A stretch of DNA of 64,000 nucleotides, taken from contig OY294051.1 in NCBI GenBank assembly GCA_958510825.1, positions 33,458,998-33,522,997 on the forward strand. The letters run 5' to 3'. Under the pieces are notes generated by a model that did no database searches, was not told the DNA's origin, and saw only the letters and a list, made by a program, of their open reading frames with translations. Positions within the stretch are counted from its first letter, which is position 1, and each line of letters opens with the position of its first letter. This DNA comes from Brachypterus glaber (taxonomy: Eukaryota; Arthropoda; Insecta; Coleoptera; Kateretidae). The position numbers and the translations under genes are program-made. Positions 36,883 through 48,742 of the stretch are shown here, piece by piece.

Positions 36883-37142
36883 CATAATAAGGCCTGAAAT
36901 GAACATTTTTAAAGTTTGATTTGGTCTCTCTTTATTTAAAATAAAGACATTTTAAAGAAACAAGCTAAAACAATTTGAAATATCCTGAAATCATTATAAA
37001 TCGTATGACAAAAATTATTAAAAACGTTTTTCTACAAAAATTAAAATTTCAATTATTATCCTACGATAAATATTAAGAGAATGGAGCTCTCTACAACTAG
37101 AATTATGAAACAAAAGACGTCTACCCTATCTCTATCTCATTT

Positions 37143-37420
37143 GTGCTACACTTTCCAGCCAACCAATTAAATACTGTATTTGTTTTTCATACAACAAATA
37201 GAGTATTTATTTGATTGGCCGGAAAGTGTAGCACTGAGCGGCACGACCGAACATAGCTAATGTGAATCTGTAAAATAAGATAATTCTACTAAAATTTAGA
37301 TGGCACCAGTAATTTCTTGAATAAAAATATTATAGTTACACTTTTCGCCAGGCCAAGTAAATATTGTATTTGTTCAACAAAGAACAAATACAGAATTTGT
37401 TTGGTTGGGTGGAAGTGGGA
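37143..37420. repeat. two related hairpins in tandem
   Basis: 37143-37237: TGCTACACTTTCCAGCCAAC pairs with GGCCGGAAAGTGTAGCA, with AATACTGTATTTGTT pairing with AACAAATAGAGTATT. A second, more diverged stem-loop spans about 37338-37420 (CACTTTTCGCCAGGCCAAG against TTGGTTGGGTGGAAGTG) with the same ATTGTATTTGTT words. They may be two copies of a small MITE. Confidence 0.75.
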
Positions 37421-38109
37421 GTGTATGTATGTATTCTATCCTTTTTGGGTAGAACTTTTGTCCCTGTCTAATCTAACGGGATAAATCGCCATTAACGACA
37501 AAACTGTCACTTTTATTCCCCTTGCTTTCCTTGTCCAATCCCAATATTAACCATTTTTGGTAAAAGATTTTTTTAAATCGAATATTCCGTTTCATAGTTA
37601 TAAGGTTTACAAATAGACAAACAGACGGACATACAGACTTTTTTGCTTTGTAAGAAAGATAGCGAACCAAACTAACTTCTTTCTTATTCCTTGATAATAC
37701 CATTACCTATAAAACAATGGGTAAGAAAGAGATGGCAAGAAAGGTCAAACTGCCATCATTGGCAGCTGTCTGCTGATATACGAGCTAATAACTATATAGC
37801 GACACTGTGATAATATTCTGACGACCTTATTTCCGCCCCCCTTCCCCATATTTTCACCCCCTCAACCCCATATTTCAATTATCACGGTATGTCATGACTT
37901 TGATTTTAATTGAGGCGCAAGATGACTTCTTAAAACTAATTTGTAACACTTGATAAGCATTATCTTTTGTACATGACAACTTACATTAATTAAATTCTCG
38001 GCACTTAATCATTTAGTTGCTTAAACTTAATATTTATAATCTCTGTTATTTTACGCCCATCTTTGTTCAACAAAATAGCATTGATTGTAATGCTAATTCT
38101 CGGTACATA

Positions 38110-38455
38110 AATAAATATATTTTATCCAATACATACAGGTAATAAGACAATTACCAACTTTATTTTAAATAGATAAACTCAATAATAACCCCCGCGTGGC
38201 TTTTACTTTATTGAGTGGATAATTATTTATTTTACCCACTCAACTGTCACTTGTCAAATTATTTTCTTGTAAATGTCATTAAAATTTTTAATAAAAATAT
38301 GAATTCCTAAGCTATTTATTGGATAAAACCTTGTATGGCACTCATGGGTAAACCGATATTGCCCTCTCGAAAATTAACCTGCTTGGCTGACGCCTCGTAG
38401 GTTAATTTTCTCATGGGCAATATCTTACTTTACCCATTAGTACCATAAATAACTA
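38110..38455 (-). repeat. repeat family R2, copy with intact central stem-loop
   Basis: The inverted counterpart of 16449-16760. It additionally has an 18-bp-type stem: GAAAATTAACCTGC at 38369 pairs with GTAGGTTAATTTTC at 38397, enclosing TTGGCTGACGCCTC. ACTCATGGGTAAACCGATATTG and its complement flank it, giving a larger nested palindrome. Confidence 0.75.
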
Positions 38456-38714
38456 TTCCTAACGTACTATTTAGTATAGCTCATATAAACACCGTTACAT
38501 TTTTTACAATTTATGTATTTAATTTAATTTGTATTTTTAAGTTTAATTTAAATATTCTAAATTTAAACTGTTGTTATAGGTTGATTTATCTTATAATTAA
38601 ACTAAGAAATTAACCAATAAAATGAAATGTATGAAATAATTTTGACACTTCATTGGTAAAATTTTTAGTTAGTTTAGTGTTAATTATTAGGAAAATTAAC
38701 CATTATAGTATAGT

Positions 38715-38870
38715 CCATAAATACGTGACTCTTGCTTAAATTGCCTTTCCCTTTACGCTACGTACATCGCAACCACTATACTTCGCCTTCCCTCTTTACG
38801 TTTCGTTCCCCGCGCGGTCTATACCTTAAATATGAGTCACTATCACGTATTTTCGAACTGGACTATAAAA
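38715..38870 (+). repeat. dispersed repeat, partner of 28320-28455
   Basis: The order of blocks matches the 28.3-kb copy on the opposite strand. The 62-codon frame here reflects the GC-richer middle and has no known motif. Confidence 0.55.
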
Positions 38871-38913
38871 TAAAGTTACAAATAAGCAAAAAGCATATTT
38901 TATGGAAAGGCCT

Positions 38914-40718
38914 ATGCTAAATTTTTGCAGTTAATAATTGTAAATGGAAGTCTACATTAAAACTATATGAAATTACCTATATTGAGAATATTTGTTTATG
39001 TAGTGGTCAGAGGGCTTAGGATTTTAGACTTCATTTCTTACTCAGAATCTATAATTTTTTACCGAGTTTTTTACCATCCACGGTTCACCTGGGCGATTTT
39101 AAATAAAAATTTCATGGACCCCTACATTTTTTGGACTAAAACATAACTGAGGACATCAGAAATCAATTTCCATTTGAAAGAAAATCGTAAAAAATACACT
39201 TTTTTAGACAGATAAAAAAACGTTTTTTTGAGTAATAAGGTGTGTCAAAAAATCGCGATTTTTAAAATCAAAAACACTCCCTGGCTTAAAAGTTGCTCCT
39301 TAGTAAAAAACAGTGGCCACCCAAAAATGAGCCAAATCGATAAATGGTTAGAGGTAGCTCAAAGCACTCAAACTTAAAAAAAGATCGGTACCTGTTTTTC
39401 GGATAAAAACTGATACCGATAAAAATTGGGGAAATGTTGTAGGATTTCTTTGGTAATATTTAGAAACAATACTAAATATAAGAACTAAAACAATTATATC
39501 CTCCCCTCCCCTTAAGTTAGAACATGAAAAAATCGCCAATTATTTGAAGATTTCGCGAAAATTTAATTTTTGCAAGTTTTTAAAATTGCATAAAAAATAG
39601 TTTTAAATAAAAAATCTGCAAAATTATATATTAGTATATAGGCATATATACATGTTAACCTACATGACTATACAGAAAACATAATTTTTTTCCTCAAGTT
39701 TAGTAAAAAAAAATTAATTTCGATTAGAAACCGGGTGGATTTTCTGTTTTTTGCCTAAAACTTTAACTTTTTTTGGTGTACTTTTTTTTATTTTTTGGTT
39801 GGAATACTTTTTTATGTAAAAATACACAAAAAAGTTTCTGTGGTTTAACATCGCAGGTTTAACCGTTTTAAAGATAAATGCATTTAAAAGTAAATTTTTA
39901 CCCATGAAAAACCAAAAATAAAAAAATAAAAAAATATAAAGCAAAAAACAAATATTTTAGTAATGAGTGCTTATTTAATATTAAAAACATAGAATAAGTT
40001 TATATGCACGTTGGTCAAAAAATCATTCCTAAGGAAGTTATGTCCTTTAAAATATGCCCATTTTCATTAAATTTTCGCAAAATCTTCAAATAACTGGCGA
40101 TTTTTTATGTATTAACTTGAGGGAAGGGGAAATATAATTTTTTTAGTTTTCTCACAATTAGTATTGTTTCTAAATATTACCAAAGAAACCCTCCAAAATT
40201 TACTTAATTTTGTATACAATCACTTTTTTCCGAAAAACAGGTACCGATATTTTTCAAAGTTTGAGTGCTTTGAGCTACCTCTAAACATTAATCGATTTGG
40301 CTCATTTTTGAGTGGCCACTGTTTTTTACTAAGGAGCAACTTTTGAGCCAGAGAGAGTTTTAGATTTCGCAAATCGGAATTTTTTGACACACCCTATTAC
40401 TCAAAAAAACGTTTTTTTATCTTTCTAAAAAAGTGTATCTTTTACGATTTTCTTTCAAATGGAAATTGATTTCTTATGTCATCAGGTATGTTTTAGTCCA
40501 AAAAATGTAGGGGTCCACGAAATTTTTATTTAAAATCGCCCAGGTGAACCGTGGATGGTAAAAAACTCGGTAAAAAATGATAGATTATGAGTCAGAAATG
40601 AAGTCTAAAATCCTAAGCCCTCTGACCACTACGTAAACAAATATTCTCAATATAGGTAATTTCATATAGTTTTAATGTAGACTTCCATTTACAATTCTTA
40701 ACTGAAAAAATTTAGCAG
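38914..40718. mobile_element. 1.8-kb palindrome, arms about 650 bp
   Basis: The left arm runs inward from TGCTAAATTTTTGCAGTTAA (38916) and the right arm ends TTAACTGAAAAAATTTAGCA (40717). Matching pairs continue for about 650 bp: GGTCAGAGGGCTTAGGATTT with AAATCCTAAGCCCTCTGACC, CCATCCACGGTTCACCTGGG with CCCAGGTGAACCGTGGATGG, and, further in, GAGTGCTTTGAGC and AAACAGTGGCCAC with their complements, up to the GCCAATTATTTGAAGATTT pair at about 39534 and 40079. The loop (about 39570-40050) is AT-rich and non-coding. No clear target duplication was found. It is probably a large foldback or palindromic DNA element inside the intron. Confidence 0.9.
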
Positions 40719-40889
40719 GTGAACCGTGCATCATTGAAAAATTGCAAAACCTGTAACTCTGATATAAATATGATGAAACACGGGACTTTACAAGAGTGTT
40801 AAATCCTAATGATAAGTAGGGCTAAATAAAGCTATCCCCAAATCCCAGATTATTGAAACTATTTCCAATAAATCATTATTGGAACAATA

Positions 40890-41098
40890 TGGAGTTGACC
40901 TTTATATGGTTGGAGGATAAATGTTTATTGTTCCTCGAAATTATGTCCAATGCGTAACATCTGCTTTTATGTTTACTTGAAGTATTAAGAAAATTGGTTC
41001 ATAAATTTGGTGGTAGCTGATTGGTAATATATGTTAAGCCCTATTAAAGAGCCCAGCTCGCAGGGTATATTGTACTTAATAAATAAATAAATAAATAA
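40890..41098 (+). other. possible retroposon 3' end with (AAAT)n tail
   Basis: AGCCCAGCTCGCAGGGTATA is followed by TTGTACTTAATAAATAAATA and more, a signal-plus-tail arrangement seen at non-LTR 3' ends. Nothing coding is recognisable upstream; assignment is tentative. Confidence 0.3.
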
Positions 41099-41304
41099 TA
41101 TTATAGACAAATAACAAAACTCGGAATATTTAGGGATAAAAAGTGAAATTTACCACCATAATTACAATGTAATTTTATTTTTGTTTTTTTTGCATTTGTT
41201 TTTTGCATTTTGTTAAAAAATTATTTAAGTGCATAGGGGAACGTTCAAGTATCACTTAACGCAAATTGTACCAATTCAAACACTTCATATCCCGGTTCTT
41301 GAGT

Positions 41305-41402
41305 TATTATTGATCATAGAGATTTCATATTTAGGCTACCCCCCCTAATTTGGACTAACACGCCCCTAATAGGGGGGTAGCCAAAGTATGAAATCTCTAC
41401 AG
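41305..41402. repeat. short hairpin
   Basis: GAGATTTCATATTTAGGCTA with CCCCCC pairs with GGGGGG and TAGCCAAAGTATGAAATCTC; the arms are about 27 bp. It follows a half-copy of the GGGAACGTTCAAGTAT family at 41235. Confidence 0.8.
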
Positions 41403-41484
41403 CCTTGAAGCTCGAAGTAAAAAATTTTAATGCCAGAAAACCTTTTTTAAAAATTATTTATGTTTGCTATGTTACAATGTATGG

Positions 41485-41632
41485 ATTAAGACCTATCCAG
41501 AAGCTTGCATAAGAACATAAAACATAAGAATGCGATGTCGTGATTGGCTTACCAGATACATGGCGGCACATGAGGCCAGTCACGGCATCGCATTGTTATG
41601 TACTATGTTGTTATGTGAGCCTGTGGATATGC
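41485..41632. repeat. hairpin, about 60-bp arms
   Basis: AACATAAGAATGCGATGTCG pairs with CGGCATCGCATTGTTATGT, and GATTGGCT with GGCCAGTC. Outer AGACCTATCCAGAAGCTTGC and GAGCCTGTGGATATGCCCTT pair more loosely. Confidence 0.75.
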
Positions 41633-42179
41633 CCTTACTTATTTATTTTTTGAATGAATTAAGTTAAATCCTTAGTTTACTCATGCATGGAAATAAAAAC
41701 TTGAAACACGAACATATTGTAAAATAAATTCCAAAATTTTAAAAGTAATCGGGTTATTTTCACTTGAACGCATTGATGCCTCTTTTAGTGTCTACTTGCC
41801 AACAATTTCCTTTTTTCTTCTCTTAAAAAAGGTGCGAACAATGAAATTGACCATGTAAGATTTTCTGGGAATACACAGACTTAATCTGTAGAAAAACAAG
41901 TCGTAAAGATACATATTGCTTCGCATTTTGTAATATACTCTTCACACAGTCAGATTCTGAAGATTTGTGATTCATAAAAAAATAGAGTTTTAATTTTTAT
42001 TATTTTTTTCAAAGTTTTAATTTTACTGTAGTATGGATTATTTTTTTTCTTTACTTATGTATTATTCTCTTTGTTTTATCATAGTTTGTTTTCTTTTACT
42101 TCTTCGATTTCTTTTTGTTTTTCCTCCTCTTCTTCATTCTCTTCTTCTTTTTTGTTTTTAGACATTGACTAAAAGCATT

Positions 42180-42460
42180 TTTGGATTGCTACCCAAAGTT
42201 GAGGTTATGGTTATGATTTATTGGTTCAAATTATTTACAAATATAACCTATAAGTAGATAAGTGGACAGATTTATGTCAAAATACAAAAATCATAAAATG
42301 TTTCTCGTACGAGCCGTTTATACTACTAATATTAACATAAAAGAAATATGCTATAACCTCCTGAAATTGATTCAACTGCACGTCACCAAAGCATCTTGAA
42401 ATCAAACGGTATGTAAATACCAAAGTATGATCAAAACTTTGGTAACTAACACGAAAAGGA
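42180..42460 (+). repeat. dispersed repeat shared with 53035-53465
   Basis: Shared ordered blocks: TTGCTACCCAAAG / TTGCTTACCAAAG, GGTTATGGT, TTGGTTCAAATTATTTAC, then GGTATGTAAATACCAAA...CCAAAACTTTGG...AACTAA. These are diverged copies in the same orientation. Confidence 0.55.
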
Positions 42461-42720
42461 CAGAAATTTTTAATTTTAAACAAAATTATAAAAATATTAC
42501 TTTATTATTCCATCAATCTATTTTTCTATATACTTTCTATATATTGTCTATTGTCTATTTGTCTATTTATCTATTTATCAATCAATTTGTCTACATCTAG
42601 CAATAGATGGCGCACAAGTATACAACAATCTGATCACTTTACTTCTTTTGTTAGTAAGGTCAGGGACTGTTTTCTTAATCAGAAAACAGAGATGAATCTT
42701 GGTGCTCCCCTTTATAATGC
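42446..42720 (-). repeat. partial copy of the 31.7-32.2 kb composite repeat
   Basis: AGGACAGAAATTTTTAATTT, then CCATCAATCTATTTTTC, then ATCTAGCAATAGATGGCGCA correspond to pieces at 31697-31895 and 32005-32100. Confidence 0.55.
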
Positions 42721-43115
42721 TCTTCTTCGTTTAAAGTTACAAAGAGTGCAATAATTGAATAAGTAGGGATCTATTGACAGCTGAAAGTGATGCATCTGTT
42801 AGAGCGTGACAAAAGTATCCAGAATCTCGGACTTTGATTGATACTTTTTGCTCAAATAAGTATTCTTTAAGATCTATGAGATAATGTTCTTTGTTAAAAC
42901 AGAATTGCAGTTTTTGCAAAATAATTATTGGATAAAGTCCAATCAAGACATATTTGAACATGCAGCTAGACAAATATTATGCAGTAGGGTCTTTTACCCG
43001 TTTTACGGGTTGTACCTTTTTTGCATTTTTGAATTTAGAATTTTATGAAACGCTAAGAAAATATTAAAGAAGTTGGATTAAAAAATGTCGGTCTGTATGC
43101 TCATCTTTTCTTTTG

Positions 43116-43304
43116 TTGGTTGGTTTGTTTGTTCGTTTATTTGTTTGTTCGTTTGTTAGTTAGTTTGTTAGTTTGTTTGTTTGTTTGTTTGTCTGTTTGT
43201 TTGTTTGTTTGTTTGTTTGTTTGTTTGTTTGTTTGTTTGTTTGTTTGTTTGTTTGTTTGTTTGTTTGTTTGTTTGTTTGTTTGTTTGTTTGTTTGTTTGT
43301 TTGT
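43116..43304 (+). repeat. (TTTG)n microsatellite
   Basis: Pure TTTG units from about 43201 to 43303 with an imperfect lead-in from 43116. The Cys-Leu-Phe-Val frames are artefacts. Confidence 0.95.
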
Positions 43305-43664
43305 ATGTAAACTTCATATATAACTTTTTAACGTTTCAGTTGCTTTTCACCCGTAAAACGAGCAACATGTACTTTTGCCAAGAATTAGGTAATCCGTTAA
43401 CCGCGTTTAATTTTTAGCATAGTTATTTATTTATTTGCTATCTTAGATATGTCCTGGATTCGATTTTATAGTGATTGTATGGATGATGCGCAGTAAAATG
43501 ACGAACATGTGATTATATTGGAGTAAGAAGGAAATTTTATGTTTTTTAATCATTTATAATGCTGATAAATTTTGATTTGGAAGCAACTAACACGTGAAGA
43601 AGTTTTTACACGTACATAATTTTTTTATATACTAGAGCATGCGCAAATATAATTACAAACTAGA

Positions 43665-43810
43665 TAAAACAGAGGTCTTACAGAAGACTGGAAAGAGTGG
43701 GCATGGTGCCAAGCCAGACAAGAACCACTCTTGGTGAATTGAGTAACTAAGAGGGATCTGGCTAATTATCTCACTGAGAAAAGGCCAAAAAAAGGAAGAA
43801 GAAGAACTTT
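43665..43810 (+). pseudogene. possible transposon ORF fragment, frameshifted
   Basis: One frame reads RSYRRLERVGMVPSQTRTTL plus GELSN before a stop, and a neighbouring frame resumes RDLANYLTEKRPKKGRRRT. The composition (basic tail, helix-like segment) resembles transposase-derived sequence, but I cannot name a family. It may be coincidence. Confidence 0.25.
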
Positions 43811-44521
43811 TTAACGGAATATCCAATTTAAAATTCTTTCATTAAACGATTCAAGAAATTTGTAGTTTGCGTCACGTGGAATATGGTTAACATTGATTTA
43901 GGATACGGTAAAACTAATATTTTTGGTGGTTTAATACTTATCGTAGGACAAAACATTTTTGTACATTTAAAAAGCATTTTATTCATAATCATTTAAAAAT
44001 AAGATATTTACATAACTCTTTCCTGCTTCTATATTAGAAGTTCTAATTGCCTTGAGAGATTTACACAATTCAAATTTAAAAGCAGTATTTCAGAAAACTT
44101 TTGATCTCAGGGTGTTTTCAGACAAACTTTTCCATAAAACTTTCGATTTTTTTGTCTTCTTTCATAATTTATACCGTTAACTTATTAATTATTTCTAAAT
44201 TTTCGAGCACCGTTACAAAGTTTTTCTTTTCTAATACAAGAAAAATATGTTTCTGAAACTAAATTGGCTGAAAAATATTTGGGGGAAGAAAAACGCGGGT
44301 TTTCTCTTTAGGGAAATCGTGCGGATGATTCTTAACAGATTTTCTCATATCTTGAAAATGATTTACGCTGGAAAATAGATTTATTTTCTTTTGACAAATT
44401 CATATTTTGATCAAAGGGAAACATACAACAAGTCGTAAAGATATAAAATGCTGCACCTTGTACTATACAATGGAAAATGCCAATTTTTTAGTTTATTGTA
44501 TCTAAAGAATAATAGTTATTA

Positions 44522-44745
44522 TATACCAAAATACAGAAGACATTTTTTATAGCCGAGCGTATTAAATCCCGAGCTGCGTAGCAGAGAGGGATTTAAAAGT
44601 GCGAGGCTATAATAGTCTTCTCTACTGTAGTTTATAGAGAAAAAATTATTATTGCTATAGGTGAAGAAAATTGATTTCATAGTCTGAAAACATGATAAAT
44701 AATGGTATGTTCTAAAGCTAGCAGTGAAAAAATATAGTTAACATT
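44522..44745 (+). repeat. dispersed repeat copy B, uninterrupted
   Basis: It matches 16287-16399 and then, without interruption at about 44636/44637, 17030-17105. It includes the hairpin AGCCGAGCGTATTAAATCCC...GGATTTAA...GAGGCTATA. This is the reference for the extra 630 bp in copy A. Confidence 0.7.
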
Positions 44746-44804
44746 TATATAAAAATAGTATAAATAAATTAGAATAAATATAAGTCTTCCCTTCTAAGAC
44801 AAGT

Positions 44805-45290
44805 CGTCCTATCTGCAAATTAGATGTTTTGAGATATGGCCAATTTTATTGTTTTTGTTTGCACTTCTTGAAAACATATTTAAATAAATATGAAGTTGGG
44901 TTCTGATTTATTTTAAATCAAAAATACCTGATTTTCCTTGAAAAAAAAATTTATTATAAAATAAATTATAATACTAAATGCATTTGTCCTATCTGAAAAA
45001 GTTAGGACAAAATGATCTAAAAAGTCCAATAAAATTACTAAAATCTGTAAAGTTAGTCCTAGTCCTGACTTATTCGTCTAGTAAAGACTAGTTAGGACAA
45101 TGTTATTTATTTTATTTAGAAAACATTGAACATTTTCCACAAAGGACAAACATCTTAGGCTAATTTTCAGGATTTGGGTTTTAGATAGGACATTTTTGTT
45201 TAGTAGGCATAGTGGGCTAGTGTAATGCAATACAATGGTGTGCTTATCTCAAAAAGTGAATTTTTGTAGATAGGAAAACTTTTCTAAAAA
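44805..45290 (+). repeat. dispersed repeat related to 11515-11715
   Basis: It contains GTCCTATCTGCAAATTAGAT twice in shortened forms, GATATGGCC and AGGACAAAATGATCTAA. Words of the type TAGGACA and TGTCCTA appear repeatedly and in both orientations, so it may be a decayed foldback. Confidence 0.55.
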
Positions 45291-45598
45291 ATCTGATTTT
45301 TAATGTAGACTTCACAAGAATGCCCCAACTAATTTCAAATTTAAAAAAAAATAATAAAACACCTACTCTTCTTTCTGGAAAACTACGAAGAGTATAAGAA
45401 TGATGGTTTAATTGAAAGGGAACCCCACCTAGCGTTGAAACGTTGTACTTTTATTCAATAGGTTAATTTAAATACTCACCTTTTCACAGATGACTTGAGT
45501 TTACCTTTCACAGGTAATATTACTACAAGCTTTTAAAACGAGATGTCGCTAGATGTACTTGAACATGAATTTTTTACACTATTTTGTCAGTTTATTTA

Positions 45599-45672
45599 TA
45601 TAAATATATATATATATATATACTAGATTTGGTTTTATAAAATTTATTGGTTTGTTATGATTATTATTATTC

Positions 45673-45733
<61 letters not shown>

Positions 45734-45738
45734 CATAT
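45599..45738. repeat. (TA)n and (ATT)n microsatellites
   Basis: A (TA) run at about 45605-45622 and an (ATT) run at about 45656-45738, separated by unique sequence. Confidence 0.9.
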
Positions 45739-46224
45739 TAAATAAGAGGACGAGGAATATATATTATAAATAGGAAAATATATTAGAAAAAGTCAAAATA
45801 CAATGCAAAAATAAAATATAATGTTGCAAAAATTACAGTTTTTGCTTTGCACCCATTCCAAAAACATTTTCAGAAAAACAACCAAATTTTAATTTTATAA
45901 CTGAAAGTATTCTTGAGTTATCTTTTTGAAAAATGTTTTCAGGTCGAAGGGTCTACCAGGATTTTATTTTATCAAAATCTATTATTTTTGACTTTATAGT
46001 TTTTAAATATTTTAATTTTTAAACAAAAAAGCAAATTACAGTTTTCTAATACAAACACAAAGGAAATCGAATTTCTAATAATTCCAAAATGCATTTTTAA
46101 GGAACACATAAACATATTTATAATAGAAGCTCTATTAAAAAAAAAAAAAAAAGTGTACCTATAGCCGTCGCAATTACTATAGGCTATTGTGCCTCTCACT
46201 TGCACGCATCCTGCCTTATGAAGC

Positions 46225-48342
46225 TTGAAGCGTAAAGTTGAGAGCGCGCTGGAATGTATTGATCTGACTGATTCAGATTTTGACATATGTTTTGATAACT
46301 TTTTTAATCTCTTTATGTGGTGTTTTAACTGTGCATGTCCCCTAACCAAGAAAACTATAAAATATTCTAATAAAAATAAAATATCTTTTTCCGTTGAGTT
46401 GAAAAGAGATTTAGAACAATTGAAAACATTGAGCTGGATACGAAAGAGAACGGGAGATTTAAATATAAATATACATAATCAATATAAAGATTTCAAGAAA
46501 CTTGTTAATGCTAAAATACAAAACGAAAAACGAAACTATTTCTCTGATATAATAAATAAATCTTCTAACAAAACAAAAACTTCTTGGAAAATAGTAAAAT
46601 CACTAAAAAACCAACCCGTTTCAGATAAACATATTAAGTTAAATTATAATAACACAACGGTTAGTAAAGATTTAGATGTTGCTAATGCCTTTGGCGATTA
46701 CTTGTCAAATATTGTTGATCAAACACTACATAGTAATTTCGGACCCAATCTATCTAATTTTTGTACTACTGCTCCAAGTATTAATGATACAATGTTTTTT
46801 AATCCAGTTAGCCAACAAGAAATTGTCTCTGTCATTAACAGTTTATCCAATAAAAATTCCACGGGTTTGGACGAAATACCAATAAAATTAATCAAGGCCT
46901 GCAAAGATGAGATTAGTAAACCATTGGCGGATATTATAAACAAGTCTGTTATTACAGGTATTTTCCCTACTGCTTTAAAAGAATCGTCTGTAACCCTAAT
47001 TTACAAAAAAAATAACCCTCTTGATCCAGGTAACTACCGCCCTATATCCTTGTTAAGTGTACTATCAAAGATTTTCGAAAAAACAGTTTATAACCGCCTA
47101 GTAACATTTATAGAAAAGCATAAGATCCTTAGTAACTGCCAACACGGATTTAGGCAAGGCTTTTCAACAGAATCTGCTTCAATAGGATTAGTTCAGGAAA
47201 TCTACGATTGTCTCGATATGGGTAAATATGTGGTTGCAATTAGTTTTGATTTAACCAAAGCTTTCGACACCCTTCGTCCAGAGTTTGTTAAGCAAAAGCT
47301 CTATAGTTTTGGTATTCGAGGTTGTATAAACGACTGGCTAATATCTTTTTTAAAGAATAGAAAATTTAGAGTCAAAATTAATAAAATTTTATCAGATCTT
47401 TTTTCACAAAATAAAGGTACGCCTCAGGGCAGCATACTGGGCCCATTATTATTCCTTTTATTTATTAATGACTTACCTTATATTATTAAAGACGGAAAAC
47501 TTTTTATGTATGCAGATGATGCTACAATTGTCATTTCAGCCCACGATATACCTACGTTAATAACTAAAATTAATCAAATTCTAAAAGACTTTACTTTATG
47601 GTGCCAAAAAAACCAGTTAATCCTAAATGAAAGTAAAACGGTTTTTATGGAATTTGGGCATTTTAAGAAAAGCTTTGCAGACCTTTCTTTTAACTTAAAT
47701 AATCAGAGTTTCAAAAGCTCTAATACTACAAATTTTCTAGGAGTCATTATTGATAAAAATTTAACATGGTCATTTCATATTGAATCAGTCATAAAAAAAT
47801 TAAATAAACAAGTTTTTCTTTTTAATACATTAAAACAAAATTTAAACACGCAAACATTATTACAAGTATACTATGCTAATGTTCATTCAGTAATTTCGTA
47901 TAATATAATAGTTTGGGGACAGGCAACTAATGTAGAAGATGTATTAATAATGCAAAAGAGACTTCTCAGAATTATCTTTAGGTTAAAGTATAATGAATCC
48001 TGTAGAGAAATATTTAAAAAATATCAAATTTTAACTGTGCCGTCCATTTATTTATATAAATTATTTATGTTTTTAAAAAATAATCCAGATCTGTTTCCAA
48101 CACACAAAAAACGCCATGCATATCCTACACGACATAATAATCTTTTAGTTATAAATAAATTTCGTTTGACCATGCATAAAAAATCTCCTTTTCATTCTGC
48201 GCAATATTTTTACAATCTTCTGCCAAATCACCTAAAAAACATGCCTACAAAAACATTTAAAAGGCAACTTAAATGTTTTCTTATTGAAAAATCCTTTTAC
48301 AGTTTGTCAGAATTTGAAACTTTCGCAAAATCCGATAAATAA
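46225..48342 (+). pseudogene. reverse transcriptase ORF of jockey-like element (open, 705 codons, 5'-truncated)
   Basis: The frame is open from TTG at 46225 to TAA at 48340; the first codons may be flanking DNA because no ATG or endonuclease precedes. Reverse transcriptase blocks in order: DPGNYRPISLL (268-277), QHGFRQGFSTESA (306-318), motif A FDLTKAFD (341-348, Asp342), motif B GTPQGSILGPLLFLLFINDL (398-417), motif C YADD (429-432), then KTVFMEFG and NFLGVIID. The jockey-type C-terminal region, with HAYPTRHNNL and FYNLLPNHLK, is complete. All catalytic aspartates are present and there are no frameshifts, suggesting recent insertion. The enzyme would copy element RNA into DNA, but the copy cannot move alone without the endonuclease and 5' promoter. 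Confidence 0.9.
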
Positions 48343-48605
48343 TGTATAATACATATTTGGATTCTTTTTTTGTTTTTTATATTTACGGATTTACTGTCCT
48401 AAAATATTTTAGGTATGTTTTTTTCTTCTGTGTCTATATTTAACGCTATACTGTGTTTTCTATTATTTATTAATTTTAGTTTATTTGTTTATTTGTTTAT
48501 TTTTATTTTATGTAAACTTCCACTGTAATTACCTATTGACAATGTCTATCTGTATTTTATATCAGCCAAAGACAATAAACGATATTCTATTCTATTCTAT
48601 TCTAT
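46240..48605 (+). mobile_element. jockey-like non-LTR retrotransposon, 5'-truncated
   Basis: A reverse transcriptase ORF is followed by a 3' UTR of about 260 bp that ends GACAATAAACGATATTC and a (TATTC)n tail to about 48605. The endonuclease domain that normally precedes the reverse transcriptase is absent, so the copy is truncated at its 5' end. The exact 5' junction was not resolved; no target duplication was seen. It lies in sense orientation inside the large intron. Confidence 0.85.
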
Positions 48606-48703
48606 AGTGAAAAGTATTATTATATTGGTGTAATTTTATAGAAGGATTGAATGTGTATACTGGGGGGTAATTATTATTTTTTTTAAATTATTTTTTCCAA
48701 TTT

Positions 48704-48742
48704 TTTGGGTGGCAGCAGTAAACTTTTACTACTGCCCACCCT
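48704..48742. repeat. short hairpin
   Basis: GGGTGGCAGCAGTAAA pairs with TTTACTACTGCCCACCC around a small loop; TTTTTT and AAAAAA flank it. Confidence 0.7.

Noticed and set aside
43120..43417. Cysteine-rich Leu-Phe-Val repeat proteins
   Set aside because: They are translations of a (TTTG)n microsatellite.
45972..46349. 125-codon minus-strand frame
   Set aside because: It spans a poly-A run and the 5' edge of the jockey-like element in antisense; no motif.
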